A DNA stretch of 64,000 bases from Ectopseudomonas guguanensis (GTDB lineage: Bacteria; Pseudomonadota; Gammaproteobacteria; Pseudomonadales; Pseudomonadaceae): positions 248,001 through 312,000 of the forward strand of contig NZ_FNJJ01000005.1 in assembly GCF_900104265.1 (NCBI RefSeq). The letters run 5' to 3'. Shown piece after piece: positions 51,907-60,276 of this stretch. The notes below the pieces were generated by a model, which was not told where the DNA came from, did not search any database, and saw only the letters and a program-made list of their open reading frames with translations. Made by a program: the position numbers and the translations under genes. How positions within the stretch are numbered: the first letter of the stretch is position 1; each line of letters begins with the position of its first letter.

Positions 51907-51915
51907 TGTTACAAT
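51907..51915 (+). promoter_or_regulatory. Extended -10 promoter for msbA
   Basis: TG at 51907-51908, one base, then TACAAT (51910-51915), five of six to consensus, 41 bases upstream of the msbA ATG. No good -35 is seen, as is usual for extended -10 promoters. It lies inside a GGGGC/GCCCC inverted repeat. Confidence 0.5.
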
Positions 51916-51955
51916 CCGCCCCTTGCTAATCCTGCCAGTGCGTGAGGCGAGCCGA

Positions 51956-53785
51956 ATGGCCAATTCCAACCAGCAATCCAGCATGAAGGTGTATCTGCGG
52001 TTGCTGCGCTATGTGGTCCCCTACTGGGGGCTTTTCACCGTCAGTATCTTCGGCTTCCTGATCTTCGCCTCCACCCAGCCGATGCTGGGCTACATCCTCA
52101 AGTACTTCGTCGACGGCCTGTCCAATCCCGATGCCAGCCTGTTCGCAGGCGTGCCCTGGCTGCTCGAGCATGCGCCCTGGCTGGCCCATCTCAAGCTGCT
52201 GCAGGCCGTGCCGTTGCTGATCGTGCTGATCGCCCTGTGGCAGGGCGTCGGCTCGTTCCTGGGCAACTACTACCTGGCCAAGGTCTCCATGGGGCTGGTG
52301 CAGGACCTGCGCGTGGCGCTGTTCAACAACCTGCTGACCTTGCCCAATCGCTACTTCGACAACCACAACTCCGGTCACCTGATCTCGCGCATCACCTACA
52401 ACGTGACCATGGTCACTGGCGCGGCCACCGATGCGATCAAGGTGGTGGTGCGCGAAGGTATGACGGTGGTGTTCCTGTTCGCCACCCTGCTGTGGATGAA
52501 CTGGCGGCTGACCCTGGTGATGGTGGCGATCCTGCCGGTCATCGGCCTGATGGTCACCAGCACCAGCAAGAAATTCCGCAAGCAGAGCAAGAAGATCCAG
52601 ACCAGCATGGGTGACGTCACCCATGTCACCTCGGAGAGCATTCAGGGCTACCGCGTGGTGCGCAGCTTCGGCGGCGAGGACTACGAGAAGCAGCGCTTCC
52701 TGGAGGCCAGCGAGGAGAACAAGAACAAGCAGCTGAAGATGGTGCGCACCGGTGCGGTGTACACCCCGTCGCTGCAGCTGGTGATCTACAGCGCCATGGC
52801 GGTGCTGATGTTCCTGGTTCTGCTGTTGCGTGGCGATGCCTCGGCCGGTGATTTGGTGGCCTATATCACCCTGGCCGGCCTGCTGCCCAAGCCGATTCGC
52901 CAGCTCTCGGAAGTCAGCTCGACCATCCAGAAGGGTGTGGCCGGCGCCGAGAGCATCTTCGAACAGCTGGACGAAGCCCCGGAGGTCGATCACGGTACTC
53001 AGGAGCGTGAGCGCATCAGCGGCCGGCTCGAGGTGCGTGATCTGAGCTTCAGCTATCCGGGTTCGGAAAAGCCGGTGCTGAACAACATCTCCTTCGTCGC
53101 CGAACCCGGGCAGATGGTGGCGCTGGTCGGTCGCTCCGGCAGCGGCAAGTCGACCCTGGCCAACCTGATTCCGCGTTTCTATCACCATGAGCAGGGACAG
53201 ATCCTGCTCGATGGGCTGGATGTCGAGGACTATCGCCTGCGCAACCTGCGCCGCCATATCGCCCTGGTGACTCAGCACGTCACCCTGTTCAACGACACCG
53301 TACGCAACAACATCGCCTATGGCGATCTGGCTGGTGCGCCGCTGGAAGCGGTGCAGCAGGCGGCGAGCGATGCCTATGCCGCCGAGTTCATCGAGAAGAT
53401 GCCGCAGGGCTATGACACCCTGGTCGGCGAGAATGGCGTGCTGCTTTCCGGCGGTCAGCGTCAGCGCCTGGCCATTGCCCGCGCGCTGCTCAAGGATGCG
53501 CCGCTGTTGATCCTCGACGAGGCCACCTCGGCGCTGGACACAGAGTCCGAGCGGCATATCCAGGCCGCGCTGGATCAGGTGATGCAGGGGCGCACCACCC
53601 TGGTCATCGCGCATCGCCTGACCACCATCGAGAAGGCCGATCTGATTCTGGTGATGGATCAGGGGCAGATCGTCGAGCGCGGCAGTCATGCCGAGTTGCT
53701 GGCGCAGAACGGTTATTACGCCCGCCTGCATGCCAAGCAGTTCGAGGAAGGTGGCGAGTCCATCGTGGTCGAGCAGAACGCCTGA
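51956..53785 (+). CDS. msbA: Lipid A-core flippase MsbA
   Basis: MsbA is a half-size ABC exporter that flips lipid A-core across the inner membrane. The 609-residue protein has six membrane helices (about 20-330) and a nucleotide-binding domain with Walker A GRSGSGKST (about 392-400), a Q-loop in VTQHVTLFND (about 440), signature LSGGQRQRLAIARAL (about 498-512), Walker B LLILDEATSALD and the H-loop IAHRLTT. The ATG at 51956 has GAGG upstream; an earlier start adds 11 residues. It heads the msbA-mig14-dnpA run, with the next start overlapping its stop by one base. Confidence 0.97.
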   Translation: MANSNQQSSMKVYLRLLRYVVPYWGLFTVSIFGFLIFASTQPMLGYILKYFVDGLSNPDASLFAGVPWLLEHAPWLAHLKLLQAVPLLIVLIALWQGVGSFLGNYYLAKVSMGLVQDLRVALFNNLLTLPNRYFDNHNSGHLISRITYNVTMVTGAATDAIKVVVREGMTVVFLFATLLWMNWRLTLVMVAILPVIGLMVTSTSKKFRKQSKKIQTSMGDVTHVTSESIQGYRVVRSFGGEDYEKQRFLEASEENKNKQLKMVRTGAVYTPSLQLVIYSAMAVLMFLVLLLRGDASAGDLVAYITLAGLLPKPIRQLSEVSSTIQKGVAGAESIFEQLDEAPEVDHGTQERERISGRLEVRDLSFSYPGSEKPVLNNISFVAEPGQMVALVGRSGSGKSTLANLIPRFYHHEQGQILLDGLDVEDYRLRNLRRHIALVTQHVTLFNDTVRNNIAYGDLAGAPLEAVQQAASDAYAAEFIEKMPQGYDTLVGENGVLLSGGQRQRLAIARALLKDAPLLILDEATSALDTESERHIQAALDQVMQGRTTLVIAHRLTTIEKADLILVMDQGQIVERGSHAELLAQNGYYARLHAKQFEEGGESIVVEQNA

Positions 53786-54681
53786 TGCTGAACCGTCTGC
53801 AATTCTGGCGTGAGCGTGGCTGGACGCCGATTTCCGCCAGTGACTACGCCGAGGCCTGGGCGCGCTTCGGCGGCAGTGTCGCGACTCATCCCGAGGTGGT
53901 GGCGCGGCTGGCCGAGCTGGCTGGCATTTCGGTGCGCTATCTGGGCTGGTTCGTCGATGGCCAGCTACGGGCTGCGATCCCGACCTGGGGGCGCTACTTG
54001 GCCCTGTCCAAGGATGTGCTCAAACAACAGGGCCGGCGCGGCCTGTTCGACCTGGGCAATGCCGAGATCATCCTGCCCCTGGCCGCCGATGCGCGCGTGC
54101 CGCTGCGCCATCGCGCCCGTTACCTGTCCGAGCTCAATGCAGCCCAGGTAATCGGCATCAGTGAGCAGCCCGAGGGGCTGGCGCTGGCTCGCGAACCTGA
54201 GCAGTACAGCAAGAAGTTCCGCTACAACCAGCGCCGCGAGCAACGCCTGCTGGAAGACGCGGGTGGCGTGATCCGGCCGATGCTGGAGCTGACGCCCGAG
54301 GAGCAGGCGCGCATCTATGCCGATCTGTTCCTGCGCCGCTGGGGCTTCGAGGCCACGGGCAAGGCCCACCTGGCCGAGGTGTTCGGCTTGTTGCGCGACT
54401 TCATGACCGGCTCGCTGATCTACCTGAACGACGAACCCGTGGCGATCCAGGTGCTATACAGGGTCGAGGCGCCGCAGTGGATCAGCCTGGAGTACATCAA
54501 CGGCGGGGTCGACCCGCAGCAGCGTGAGTTCAGCCCCGGTAGCGTGCTCAGCTTCGTCAATACACAGAACGAGTGGGCGCATGCACGGGCCCTGGGCAAG
54601 CCGCTGCGCTACTCCTTCGGCCGTGCCGACCGCGAGTACAAGGATCGCTGGTGCAACCGGGTGCCGGTCTATCAGGTGTGA
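53785..54681 (+). CDS. Mig-14-like GNAT-fold protein (PA5003-like)
   Basis: The 298-residue protein resembles Mig-14 of Salmonella and PA5003 of P. aeruginosa, which are linked to resistance to antimicrobial peptides. It has a FemAB/GNAT-like fold: an N-terminal half (about 1-150) and a C-terminal acetyltransferase-type domain with SLIYLNDEPVAIQVLYRV (about 212-229) and SFGRADREYKDRW (about 279-291). No signal peptide is seen. It overlaps the msbA stop by one base and is four bases from dnpA, so it is co-transcribed with LPS export. The donor and target are unknown. Confidence 0.8.
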   Translation: MLNRLQFWRERGWTPISASDYAEAWARFGGSVATHPEVVARLAELAGISVRYLGWFVDGQLRAAIPTWGRYLALSKDVLKQQGRRGLFDLGNAEIILPLAADARVPLRHRARYLSELNAAQVIGISEQPEGLALAREPEQYSKKFRYNQRREQRLLEDAGGVIRPMLELTPEEQARIYADLFLRRWGFEATGKAHLAEVFGLLRDFMTGSLIYLNDEPVAIQVLYRVEAPQWISLEYINGGVDPQQREFSPGSVLSFVNTQNEWAHARALGKPLRYSFGRADREYKDRWCNRVPVYQV

Positions 54682-54685
54682 AGCC

Positions 54686-56068
54686 ATGAACGGACGCAAG
54701 CAACAACTGCTCAAGCGCCACCGGCGCAACAAGCGCATTGCCCTGCTGATGGCGCTGCTGGCGCTGGTGCTGCTGGGGGTATTGGTCGCCTGGTGGTTGC
54801 CGCCGCTGCTCCTGGCGCTGGGCTGGGTCGCGCATGAGGCCTGGTTCGCCGATCACCTGTTCTATTCGCCGCGCGACGACTACCGCTACGACTTCCCGGC
54901 GGACTGCCTGAGTGTGCCGGTGCGGCTGGAGCAGGGCGTGCTGCGTGTCGAGGCCGATCTGGCCGGTCATGACACCCTGATTCTCGAACTGCGGCTCAAG
55001 GCCACCTGGCTCGGGCGCTGGCTCGACCCCCATGTGCTGCTGGGTAGTGATCGTCAGGACTTCGAACGCGGCGTGGCTGGGCGACGTTACCTCAATCTCT
55101 CCGGGCAACAGGTCGATGGCCTGGCCATCGCACCGCGTTTCTGCCGCATCGAGGGTGAGCTGCGCCTGCATGCCATGCGCAACCCGGACTTCGCGGCGCA
55201 GCGCATGCTGATCATCGCACCGCATGCCGATGACGCCGAGCTGGCTGCCTTCGGTCAGTACAGTCGCTCGCCCGGGGCGGCCATCGTCACCCTGACCCAG
55301 GGCGAGATCGAAGCCGAGCATTACCAGCGACTGGGGCTGGACAAGGCCGCCGCTGCGCGTCTCAAGGGCCGCCTGCGCGCCTGGGACAGCCTGGCCGCGC
55401 CGCTCTGGGGCGGTGTGCCGCAGATGCGCTGCGTGCAGCTTGGCTACTACTGCCTGCAATTGCCGGCCATGGCCGAGCAGCCCGACAAACCCTTCGGCTC
55501 GCGCGAGTCCGGCGAGAGCGATATCCGCAGCGTGCGTGCTCATAACCCCCTGCGCTTGCCCGCTGATGCCGATGGTCAGCCGACCTGGCACAACCTGGTC
55601 GCCGATCTGGCTGCCGTGATCGATCACTATCGCCCCGAGGTGCTGCTTACCCCGCACCCTGAGCTGGACCCGCATCATGATCATGTCGCCAGCACCCGCG
55701 CCGTGCTCGAAGCCTGCGAACGCAGCAGCTGGCGGCCGCAAACCCTGTTGCTCTACGCCAACCACCTGCATGATAACGACCGCTGGCCGATGGGGCCGGC
55801 AGGCAATGGCATTGCCCTGCCTCCGGCTATCGCTGCACTGCCGGCCGATCGCCTGTGGAGTCCGTCGCTCGGCGCCGAGCGGCAACTCGACAAGGCCATG
55901 GCGCTTGGCCTGCAGCATGATCTGCAAGGCCCGCTGCCGCTGAAAAGGCGCCTGCGCCGGTTGATCCAGCGAGTACTGGTCGGGCGGCGCTGGCCTGCCA
56001 CGGGCGAGGACGAATTTTTCCGCAAGGCGGTGCGCCGGCACGAGTTGTTCTGGGTGCGCTCGCGCTGA
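54686..56068 (+). CDS. dnpA: PIG-L-family de-N-acetylase DnpA
   Basis: This 460-residue protein has one N-terminal membrane anchor (about 18-52, very Leu-rich). A PIG-L/LmbE deacetylase domain follows with the zinc motif APHADDAEL (His180, Asp182, Asp183) and the second His cluster HPELDPHHDHV (about 332-342). By family it removes N-acetyl groups from sugars, here plausibly an LPS-core amino sugar. P. aeruginosa DnpA (PA5002) is known for affecting antibiotic tolerance. The ATG at 54686 starts just after the mig14 gene. In PAO1 dnpA lies on the other side of msbA, so the order has been rearranged here. Confidence 0.88.
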   Translation: MNGRKQQLLKRHRRNKRIALLMALLALVLLGVLVAWWLPPLLLALGWVAHEAWFADHLFYSPRDDYRYDFPADCLSVPVRLEQGVLRVEADLAGHDTLILELRLKATWLGRWLDPHVLLGSDRQDFERGVAGRRYLNLSGQQVDGLAIAPRFCRIEGELRLHAMRNPDFAAQRMLIIAPHADDAELAAFGQYSRSPGAAIVTLTQGEIEAEHYQRLGLDKAAAARLKGRLRAWDSLAAPLWGGVPQMRCVQLGYYCLQLPAMAEQPDKPFGSRESGESDIRSVRAHNPLRLPADADGQPTWHNLVADLAAVIDHYRPEVLLTPHPELDPHHDHVASTRAVLEACERSSWRPQTLLLYANHLHDNDRWPMGPAGNGIALPPAIAALPADRLWSPSLGAERQLDKAMALGLQHDLQGPLPLKRRLRRLIQRVLVGRRWPATGEDEFFRKAVRRHELFWVRSR

Positions 56069-56085
56069 GCCTTGCCAATCCCTCA

Positions 56086-56094
56086 TGTTATGAT
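56086..56094 (+). promoter_or_regulatory. Extended -10 promoter for hldE
   Basis: TG (56086-56087), one base, then TATGAT (56089-56094) makes an extended -10, 33 bases upstream of the hldE ATG. A long T-rich tract follows (56094-56110). It resembles the msbA promoter (TGTTACAAT). Confidence 0.5.
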
Positions 56095-56126
56095 TTTTTC
56101 TGTTTTTCTCCCCTTCTGGAGCCACC

Positions 56127-57566
56127 ATGAAACTGACCATGCCCCGCTATGACCAAGCCGCCGTACTGGTGGTGGGCGATGTGATGCTCGATCGCTACTG
56201 GCATGGCGGCACCTCGCGGATTTCCCCGGAAGCCCCGGTGCCCGTGGTGCGTGTCGACCAGATCGAGGACCGCCCAGGCGGCGCTGCCAACGTGGCGTTG
56301 AATATCGCGGCGCTCGGTGCGCGCGCCCTGCTGGTTGGTGTAACCGGTGAAGACGAAGCCGCCGAAAGTCTGAGCGACAGCCTCGGTGGTGCCGGTGTGG
56401 AAACCCACTTCCAGCGCCTCGACGACCAGCCGACCATCGTCAAGCTGCGCGTCATGAGCCGTCACCAGCAGCTGCTGCGCATGGATTTCGAAGAGCCTTT
56501 CAATACCGACACCGCCGCTTTGGCGCGCGATGTCGACGCACTGCTCGCCGGGGTCAAGGTGCTGGTGCTCTCGGACTACGGCAAGGGCGCACTGCAAAAT
56601 CATCAGGCGCTGATCCAGGCTGCGCGCAAGAAGAACATTCCGGTGCTGGCCGACCCCAAGGGCAAGGACTTCTCCATCTACCGTGGCGCCAGCCTGATCA
56701 CGCCGAATCTGCACGAGTTCGAAACCATCGTCGGTGGCTGTGCCGATGAGGCCGAGTTGGTCAGCAAGGGCGCCAGGCTGATGCGTGAACTGGAGCTGGG
56801 TGCGCTGCTGGTCACTCGTGGCGAGCACGGCATGACCCTGCTGCGCCCCGAACATGCGCCGCTGCATCTGCCGGCCCGGGCCCGCGAAGTGTTCGACGTC
56901 ACCGGCGCCGGTGATACGGTGATCTCCACCCTGGCCGCCTCCATCGCGGCTGGCGAAGAGCTGCCAAATGCCGTGGCATTGGCCAACCTGGCTGCCGGCA
57001 TCGTCGTCGGCAAGCTGGGCACGGCTGCCATCAGTGCACCGGAGTTGCGCCGCGCGGTGCAGCGCGAGGAAGGCTCCGAGCGCGGCGTGCTGAGCCTGGA
57101 CCAGCTGTTGATCGCCATCGAGGATGCACGCGCCCATGGCGAGAAGATCGTCTTCACCAACGGCTGCTTCGACATCCTCCACGCCGGTCACGTGACCTAT
57201 CTGGAACAGGCGCGTGCCCAGGGCGACCGTCTGATCGTGGCGATCAACGATGACGCCTCGGTCAGCCGCCTGAAGGGGCCGGGCCGGCCGATCAATGCCG
57301 TCGATCGTCGCATGGCGGTGCTCGCCGGTCTCGGTGCGGTGGACTGGGTGGTGAGCTTCGGCGAGGACACTCCCGAGCGCCTGCTCAAGCAGGTGCAGCC
57401 GGATGTGCTGGTCAAGGGCGGCGACTATGGCATCGACCAGGTGGTCGGCGCCGATATCGTTCAGGCTTATGGCGGCGAAGTGCGCGTTCTCGGTCTGGTG
57501 GAGAACAGCTCCACCACCGCCATCGTCGAGAAGATCCAGGGTAGGAGCGGCTTTAGCCGCGAATAG
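56127..57566 (+). CDS. hldE: Bifunctional heptose kinase/adenylyltransferase HldE
   Basis: HldE makes ADP-D-glycero-D-manno-heptose, feeding WaaC and WaaF. The 479-residue protein has a ribokinase-type domain (about 1-318) with NVALNIAALGARALLVG and the FDVTGAGDTVIS signature (about 255-266), and a nucleotidyltransferase domain (about 340-470) with FTNGCFDILHAGHV (about 341-354). GGAG lies before the ATG. The last eight residues, GRSGFSRE, are encoded by a REP element (57541-57562) that runs through the stop codon, replacing the normal end after IVEKI. The tail should be harmless but is a repeat-derived protein end. Confidence 0.97.
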   Translation: MKLTMPRYDQAAVLVVGDVMLDRYWHGGTSRISPEAPVPVVRVDQIEDRPGGAANVALNIAALGARALLVGVTGEDEAAESLSDSLGGAGVETHFQRLDDQPTIVKLRVMSRHQQLLRMDFEEPFNTDTAALARDVDALLAGVKVLVLSDYGKGALQNHQALIQAARKKNIPVLADPKGKDFSIYRGASLITPNLHEFETIVGGCADEAELVSKGARLMRELELGALLVTRGEHGMTLLRPEHAPLHLPARAREVFDVTGAGDTVISTLAASIAAGEELPNAVALANLAAGIVVGKLGTAAISAPELRRAVQREEGSERGVLSLDQLLIAIEDARAHGEKIVFTNGCFDILHAGHVTYLEQARAQGDRLIVAINDDASVSRLKGPGRPINAVDRRMAVLAGLGAVDWVVSFGEDTPERLLKQVQPDVLVKGGDYGIDQVVGADIVQAYGGEVRVLGLVENSSTTAIVEKIQGRSGFSRE

Positions 57567-57618
57567 GCGCGGGGCCAGCGCCCCACCCGCGGCCCTGGCC
57601 GCTGGCCCGCCGTACCCA
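57541..57618. repeat. REP element overlapping the end of hldE
   Basis: GTAGGAGCGGCTTTAGCCGC is the canonical Pseudomonas REP head (57541-57560). It is followed by GC-rich inverted sequence with GGGGC/GCCCC and GCGGCC/GGCCGC stems up to about 57618. The TAG stop of hldE (57564-57566) lies just after the first head. A REP here can protect the mRNA end and mark a former mobile (RAYT-driven) insertion. Confidence 0.88.
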
Positions 57619-57624
57619 GGCGCT

Positions 57625-57660
57625 TGACCAGTCTGCCAGCTGCATCTGGCTGACTGGTCA
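57625..57660. promoter_or_regulatory. 36-bp palindrome upstream of the acyl-CoA dehydrogenase pair, possible operator
   Basis: TGACCAGTCTGCCAG (57625-57639) and CTGGCTGACTGGTCA (57646-57660) are inverted copies with one mismatch around a six-base centre, ending 60 bases before the ATG at 57721. No T tract follows. The TGACCAGTC arms look like sites bound by TetR-family repressors of Pseudomonas, though none is encoded nearby. It may instead be a terminator-like hairpin after hldE. Confidence 0.5.
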
Positions 57661-57720
57661 TAGGCACTCGCCAGCCCTGAGCTCATCATCAATGGCATCC
57701 CTCAGGTGGAGTGAGATGCC

Positions 57721-59001
57721 ATGACCGTCGATGTACAGGGCCAGGCCCTGAGCGTGCTGAGCAAGCTGGCCCAGGCCGACTGGCCGGATCGGCTCAAGGT
57801 GCGCAAATCCTTCGAGAAACTCGTCTACAGCGGCAGCCGTGCCAGCTTCCGCTTCGCCGCCGGTCGCGCGGCCGGCAAGCCGCGAGATGCTCGGTCTGCG
57901 CCTGACGATCTGTTCGATCTGTCGCTATCCGACGAACAGCAGATGCTGGTGGACATGCTCCAGGGCTTCGCGCTGGAGGTGCTGCGCCCTGCTGCGCACG
58001 AGGCCGATGCCCAGGCGAGCGTGCCGGCTGCGCTGATCGATCAGGCGCGTGAGCTGGGCCTGGCGCACTATGGCGTCAGCGAGGCCCAGGGTGGGCTGGC
58101 CAGTGAGCGCACGGTGCTCAGCAATGCGCTGATCGCCGAGAGTCTGGCACAAGGCGACTTTTCCCTGGCCGCGGCCTTGCTGGTGCCGCTGTCTGCCGCC
58201 AATTGCCTTCGTCGCTGGGGCAGTTCGGCGCAGCAGGCCGCCTGGTTGCCGGCATTCGTCAGCGAAGACGGGGCGCCACCCTTCGCGCTGGCGGTGAGCG
58301 AGCCTGGTGTGCTGAACGATCCGGCCCGGCCCGCCACGCGGGCGCGCAAACGCGGCAAACACTATCTGCTCGATGGCGAAAAGGCGCTGGTGATCGCCGG
58401 TCTGGATGCCAGTCGCCTGATCGTCAGCGCCCAGGCCAGTGATGGCCCGGCATTGTTCGTTGTCGATGCGGCGAGCAAGGGTATCAGTCGTCGTGCCGAA
58501 CCAGGCATGGGGCTCAAGGCGTGCGGCCTGGCACGTATTCAGCTGAAAGGCGTCAAGGTGCCGGTCGATTGCCGACTTGCCGGCGAGGGTTTCGACTTCC
58601 CGGCCTTTCTCGATTACTCGGCATTGGCGTTTTGCGCCCTTGCCGTGGGCACGGCGCAGGCTGCATTGGATTATGTGACGACCTACTGCAACGAGCGCCA
58701 GGCGTTCGGCGAGCCGATCAGCCATCGCCAGGGCGTGGCCTTCATGGTGGCCGACATCGCCATCGAGCTCGACGCCATGCGCCTGCTGACCTGGCGCGCC
58801 TGCGCCCGCGCCGAGGCAGGACTGCCATTTCGCCGCGAGGCCTATCTGGCGCGCCTGCTCTGCGCCGAGAAGGCGATGAAGATCGGCTCCGACGCGGTGC
58901 AACTGCTCGGTGGTCATGGTTTTACCCAGGAGCATCCGGTCGAGCGCTGGTATCGCGATCTGCGCAGCGTGGCCGTACTGGCTGGCGGCCTCCATCTCTG
59001 A
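57721..59001 (+). CDS. Acyl-CoA dehydrogenase family protein (PA4995-like)
   Basis: This 426-residue FAD protein is in the acyl-CoA dehydrogenase family, with an added N-terminal region of about 70 residues. It has a helical N-domain, a beta domain (the FALAVSEPG segment, about 185-193, is a weak form of the TEP motif) and a C-domain with QLLGGHGFTQEHPVERWYRDLR (about 397-418). The first FAD/substrate motif is unusually degenerate, so substrate use may differ. The gene is the first of two tandem acyl-CoA dehydrogenase genes, 14 bases apart. No other beta-oxidation gene is near. Its pathway is unknown. Confidence 0.85.
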   Translation: MTVDVQGQALSVLSKLAQADWPDRLKVRKSFEKLVYSGSRASFRFAAGRAAGKPRDARSAPDDLFDLSLSDEQQMLVDMLQGFALEVLRPAAHEADAQASVPAALIDQARELGLAHYGVSEAQGGLASERTVLSNALIAESLAQGDFSLAAALLVPLSAANCLRRWGSSAQQAAWLPAFVSEDGAPPFALAVSEPGVLNDPARPATRARKRGKHYLLDGEKALVIAGLDASRLIVSAQASDGPALFVVDAASKGISRRAEPGMGLKACGLARIQLKGVKVPVDCRLAGEGFDFPAFLDYSALAFCALAVGTAQAALDYVTTYCNERQAFGEPISHRQGVAFMVADIAIELDAMRLLTWRACARAEAGLPFRREAYLARLLCAEKAMKIGSDAVQLLGGHGFTQEHPVERWYRDLRSVAVLAGGLHL

Positions 59002-59015
59002 ACAGGCGGGTAATC

Positions 59016-60227
59016 ATGAATCTGGAAACTCCGAAAAAATTCCGCGGCCTGCAGCACCAGGCCGGGCAGGTGGCCAAACACTACTTTCGGCCGATTTCGC
59101 GCAAGTACGACAAGGCCGAGCACGCCTATCCGAAGGAGCTGGACTTGCTCGCCGCACTGCTCGATGGCATGAACGAAGGTTCGCCCGATGCCGTAGGTGC
59201 CGGTTCGGCGAGCAAGCGCGGCGCCGCTCGTGAGCAGCAGGAGGGCATCAAGAATGGCGGCAACATGGCAGCACTGCTCGGGGTGATGGAGTTGTGCTGG
59301 GGCGATGTCGGCCTGCTGCTGGCCATGCCGCGTCAGGGGCTGGGCAACGCGGCCATCGCGGCGGTAGCCAATGACGAGCAACTGGCCCGCTTTGGCAAGA
59401 CCTGGGCGGCCATGGCCATTACCGAGCCGGGCTGCGGCTCGGATTCGGCGGCGATCCGCACCACGGCGGTGAAGGACGGCGATCACTACGTGATCAATGG
59501 CGAGAAGATCTACGTCACCTCGGGTGAGCGCGCCGATGCCGTGGTGGTCTGGGCCAGCCTCGACCGCAGCCTTGGGCGCGCGGCGATCAAGTCCTTCGTG
59601 GTGGAGAAGGGCACGCCGGGCATGACGGTCACCCGCCTGGAGAAGAAGCTGGGCATCAAGGCGTCGGACACGGCGTCGATCAGCTTCAGCGACTGCCGGG
59701 TACCGGCGGCCAACCTCCTGGGCAACGCCGAAATCGACGTGCAGAAGGGCTTTGCCGGGGTCATGGAGACTTTCGACAACACCCGCCCGCTGGTCGCCGG
59801 CATGGCGGTCGGTGTGGCGCGCGCAGCGCTGGAGCGTACCCGTGAGCTGCTGAGCAAGGCCGGTTGTCGCTTCGACTACGCCAGGCCGCTGCTCAGTGTC
59901 AGCCATGCCGAGGCCACCCTGTATCGCCTGGAGGCGGAATGGGAGGCCGCGCGCCTGCTGACGCTGAAGGCGGCATGGATGGCCGACAACAAGCTGCCCA
60001 ATTCCAAGGAGGCGTCCATCGCCAAGGCCAAGGCCGGACGTGTGGCCAGCGAGGTGACGCTCAAGTGTGTGGAGCTGGCTGGCGCTCTGGGTTACGGCGA
60101 AGACGAACTGTTGGAGAAGTGGGCGCGCGACTCGAAGATTCTCGACATCTTCGAAGGTACCCAGCAGATCCAGCTGCTGATCGTCGCCCGGCGGCTGCTG
60201 GGCAAGAGTTCCAGCGAACTCAAGTAG
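59016..60227 (+). CDS. Acyl-CoA dehydrogenase family protein (PA4994-like)
   Basis: The 403-residue protein is a more typical acyl-CoA dehydrogenase than its neighbour. It has AITEPGCGSDSAAIRTTA (about 133-150), KLGIKASDTASISF (about 211-224) and DIFEGTQQIQLLIVARR (about 378-394). The catalytic-base region and the C-terminal helical bundle look complete. The ATG at 59016 (MNLETPKKF) follows a GGCGGG ribosome-like site; much longer upstream frames overlap the previous gene. The pair may form a heteromer, as the two tandem genes could be subunits of one enzyme. A strong terminator ends the unit (60247). Confidence 0.88.
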   Translation: MNLETPKKFRGLQHQAGQVAKHYFRPISRKYDKAEHAYPKELDLLAALLDGMNEGSPDAVGAGSASKRGAAREQQEGIKNGGNMAALLGVMELCWGDVGLLLAMPRQGLGNAAIAAVANDEQLARFGKTWAAMAITEPGCGSDSAAIRTTAVKDGDHYVINGEKIYVTSGERADAVVVWASLDRSLGRAAIKSFVVEKGTPGMTVTRLEKKLGIKASDTASISFSDCRVPAANLLGNAEIDVQKGFAGVMETFDNTRPLVAGMAVGVARAALERTRELLSKAGCRFDYARPLLSVSHAEATLYRLEAEWEAARLLTLKAAWMADNKLPNSKEASIAKAKAGRVASEVTLKCVELAGALGYGEDELLEKWARDSKILDIFEGTQQIQLLIVARRLLGKSSSELK

Positions 60228-60246
60228 AGCCTACACCGCGACCGGA

Positions 60247-60276
60247 AAACAAAAGCCCGCATCGGCGGGCTTTTGT
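60247..60276. terminator. Bidirectional terminator between the acyl-CoA dehydrogenase and the PqiC-like gene
   Basis: AAAAGCCCGC (60251-60260) pairs with GCGGGCTTTT (60265-60274) around an ATCG loop, giving A-tract and T-tract flanks on both strands. It serves the plus-strand genes and the convergent lipoprotein gene. Confidence 0.9.
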
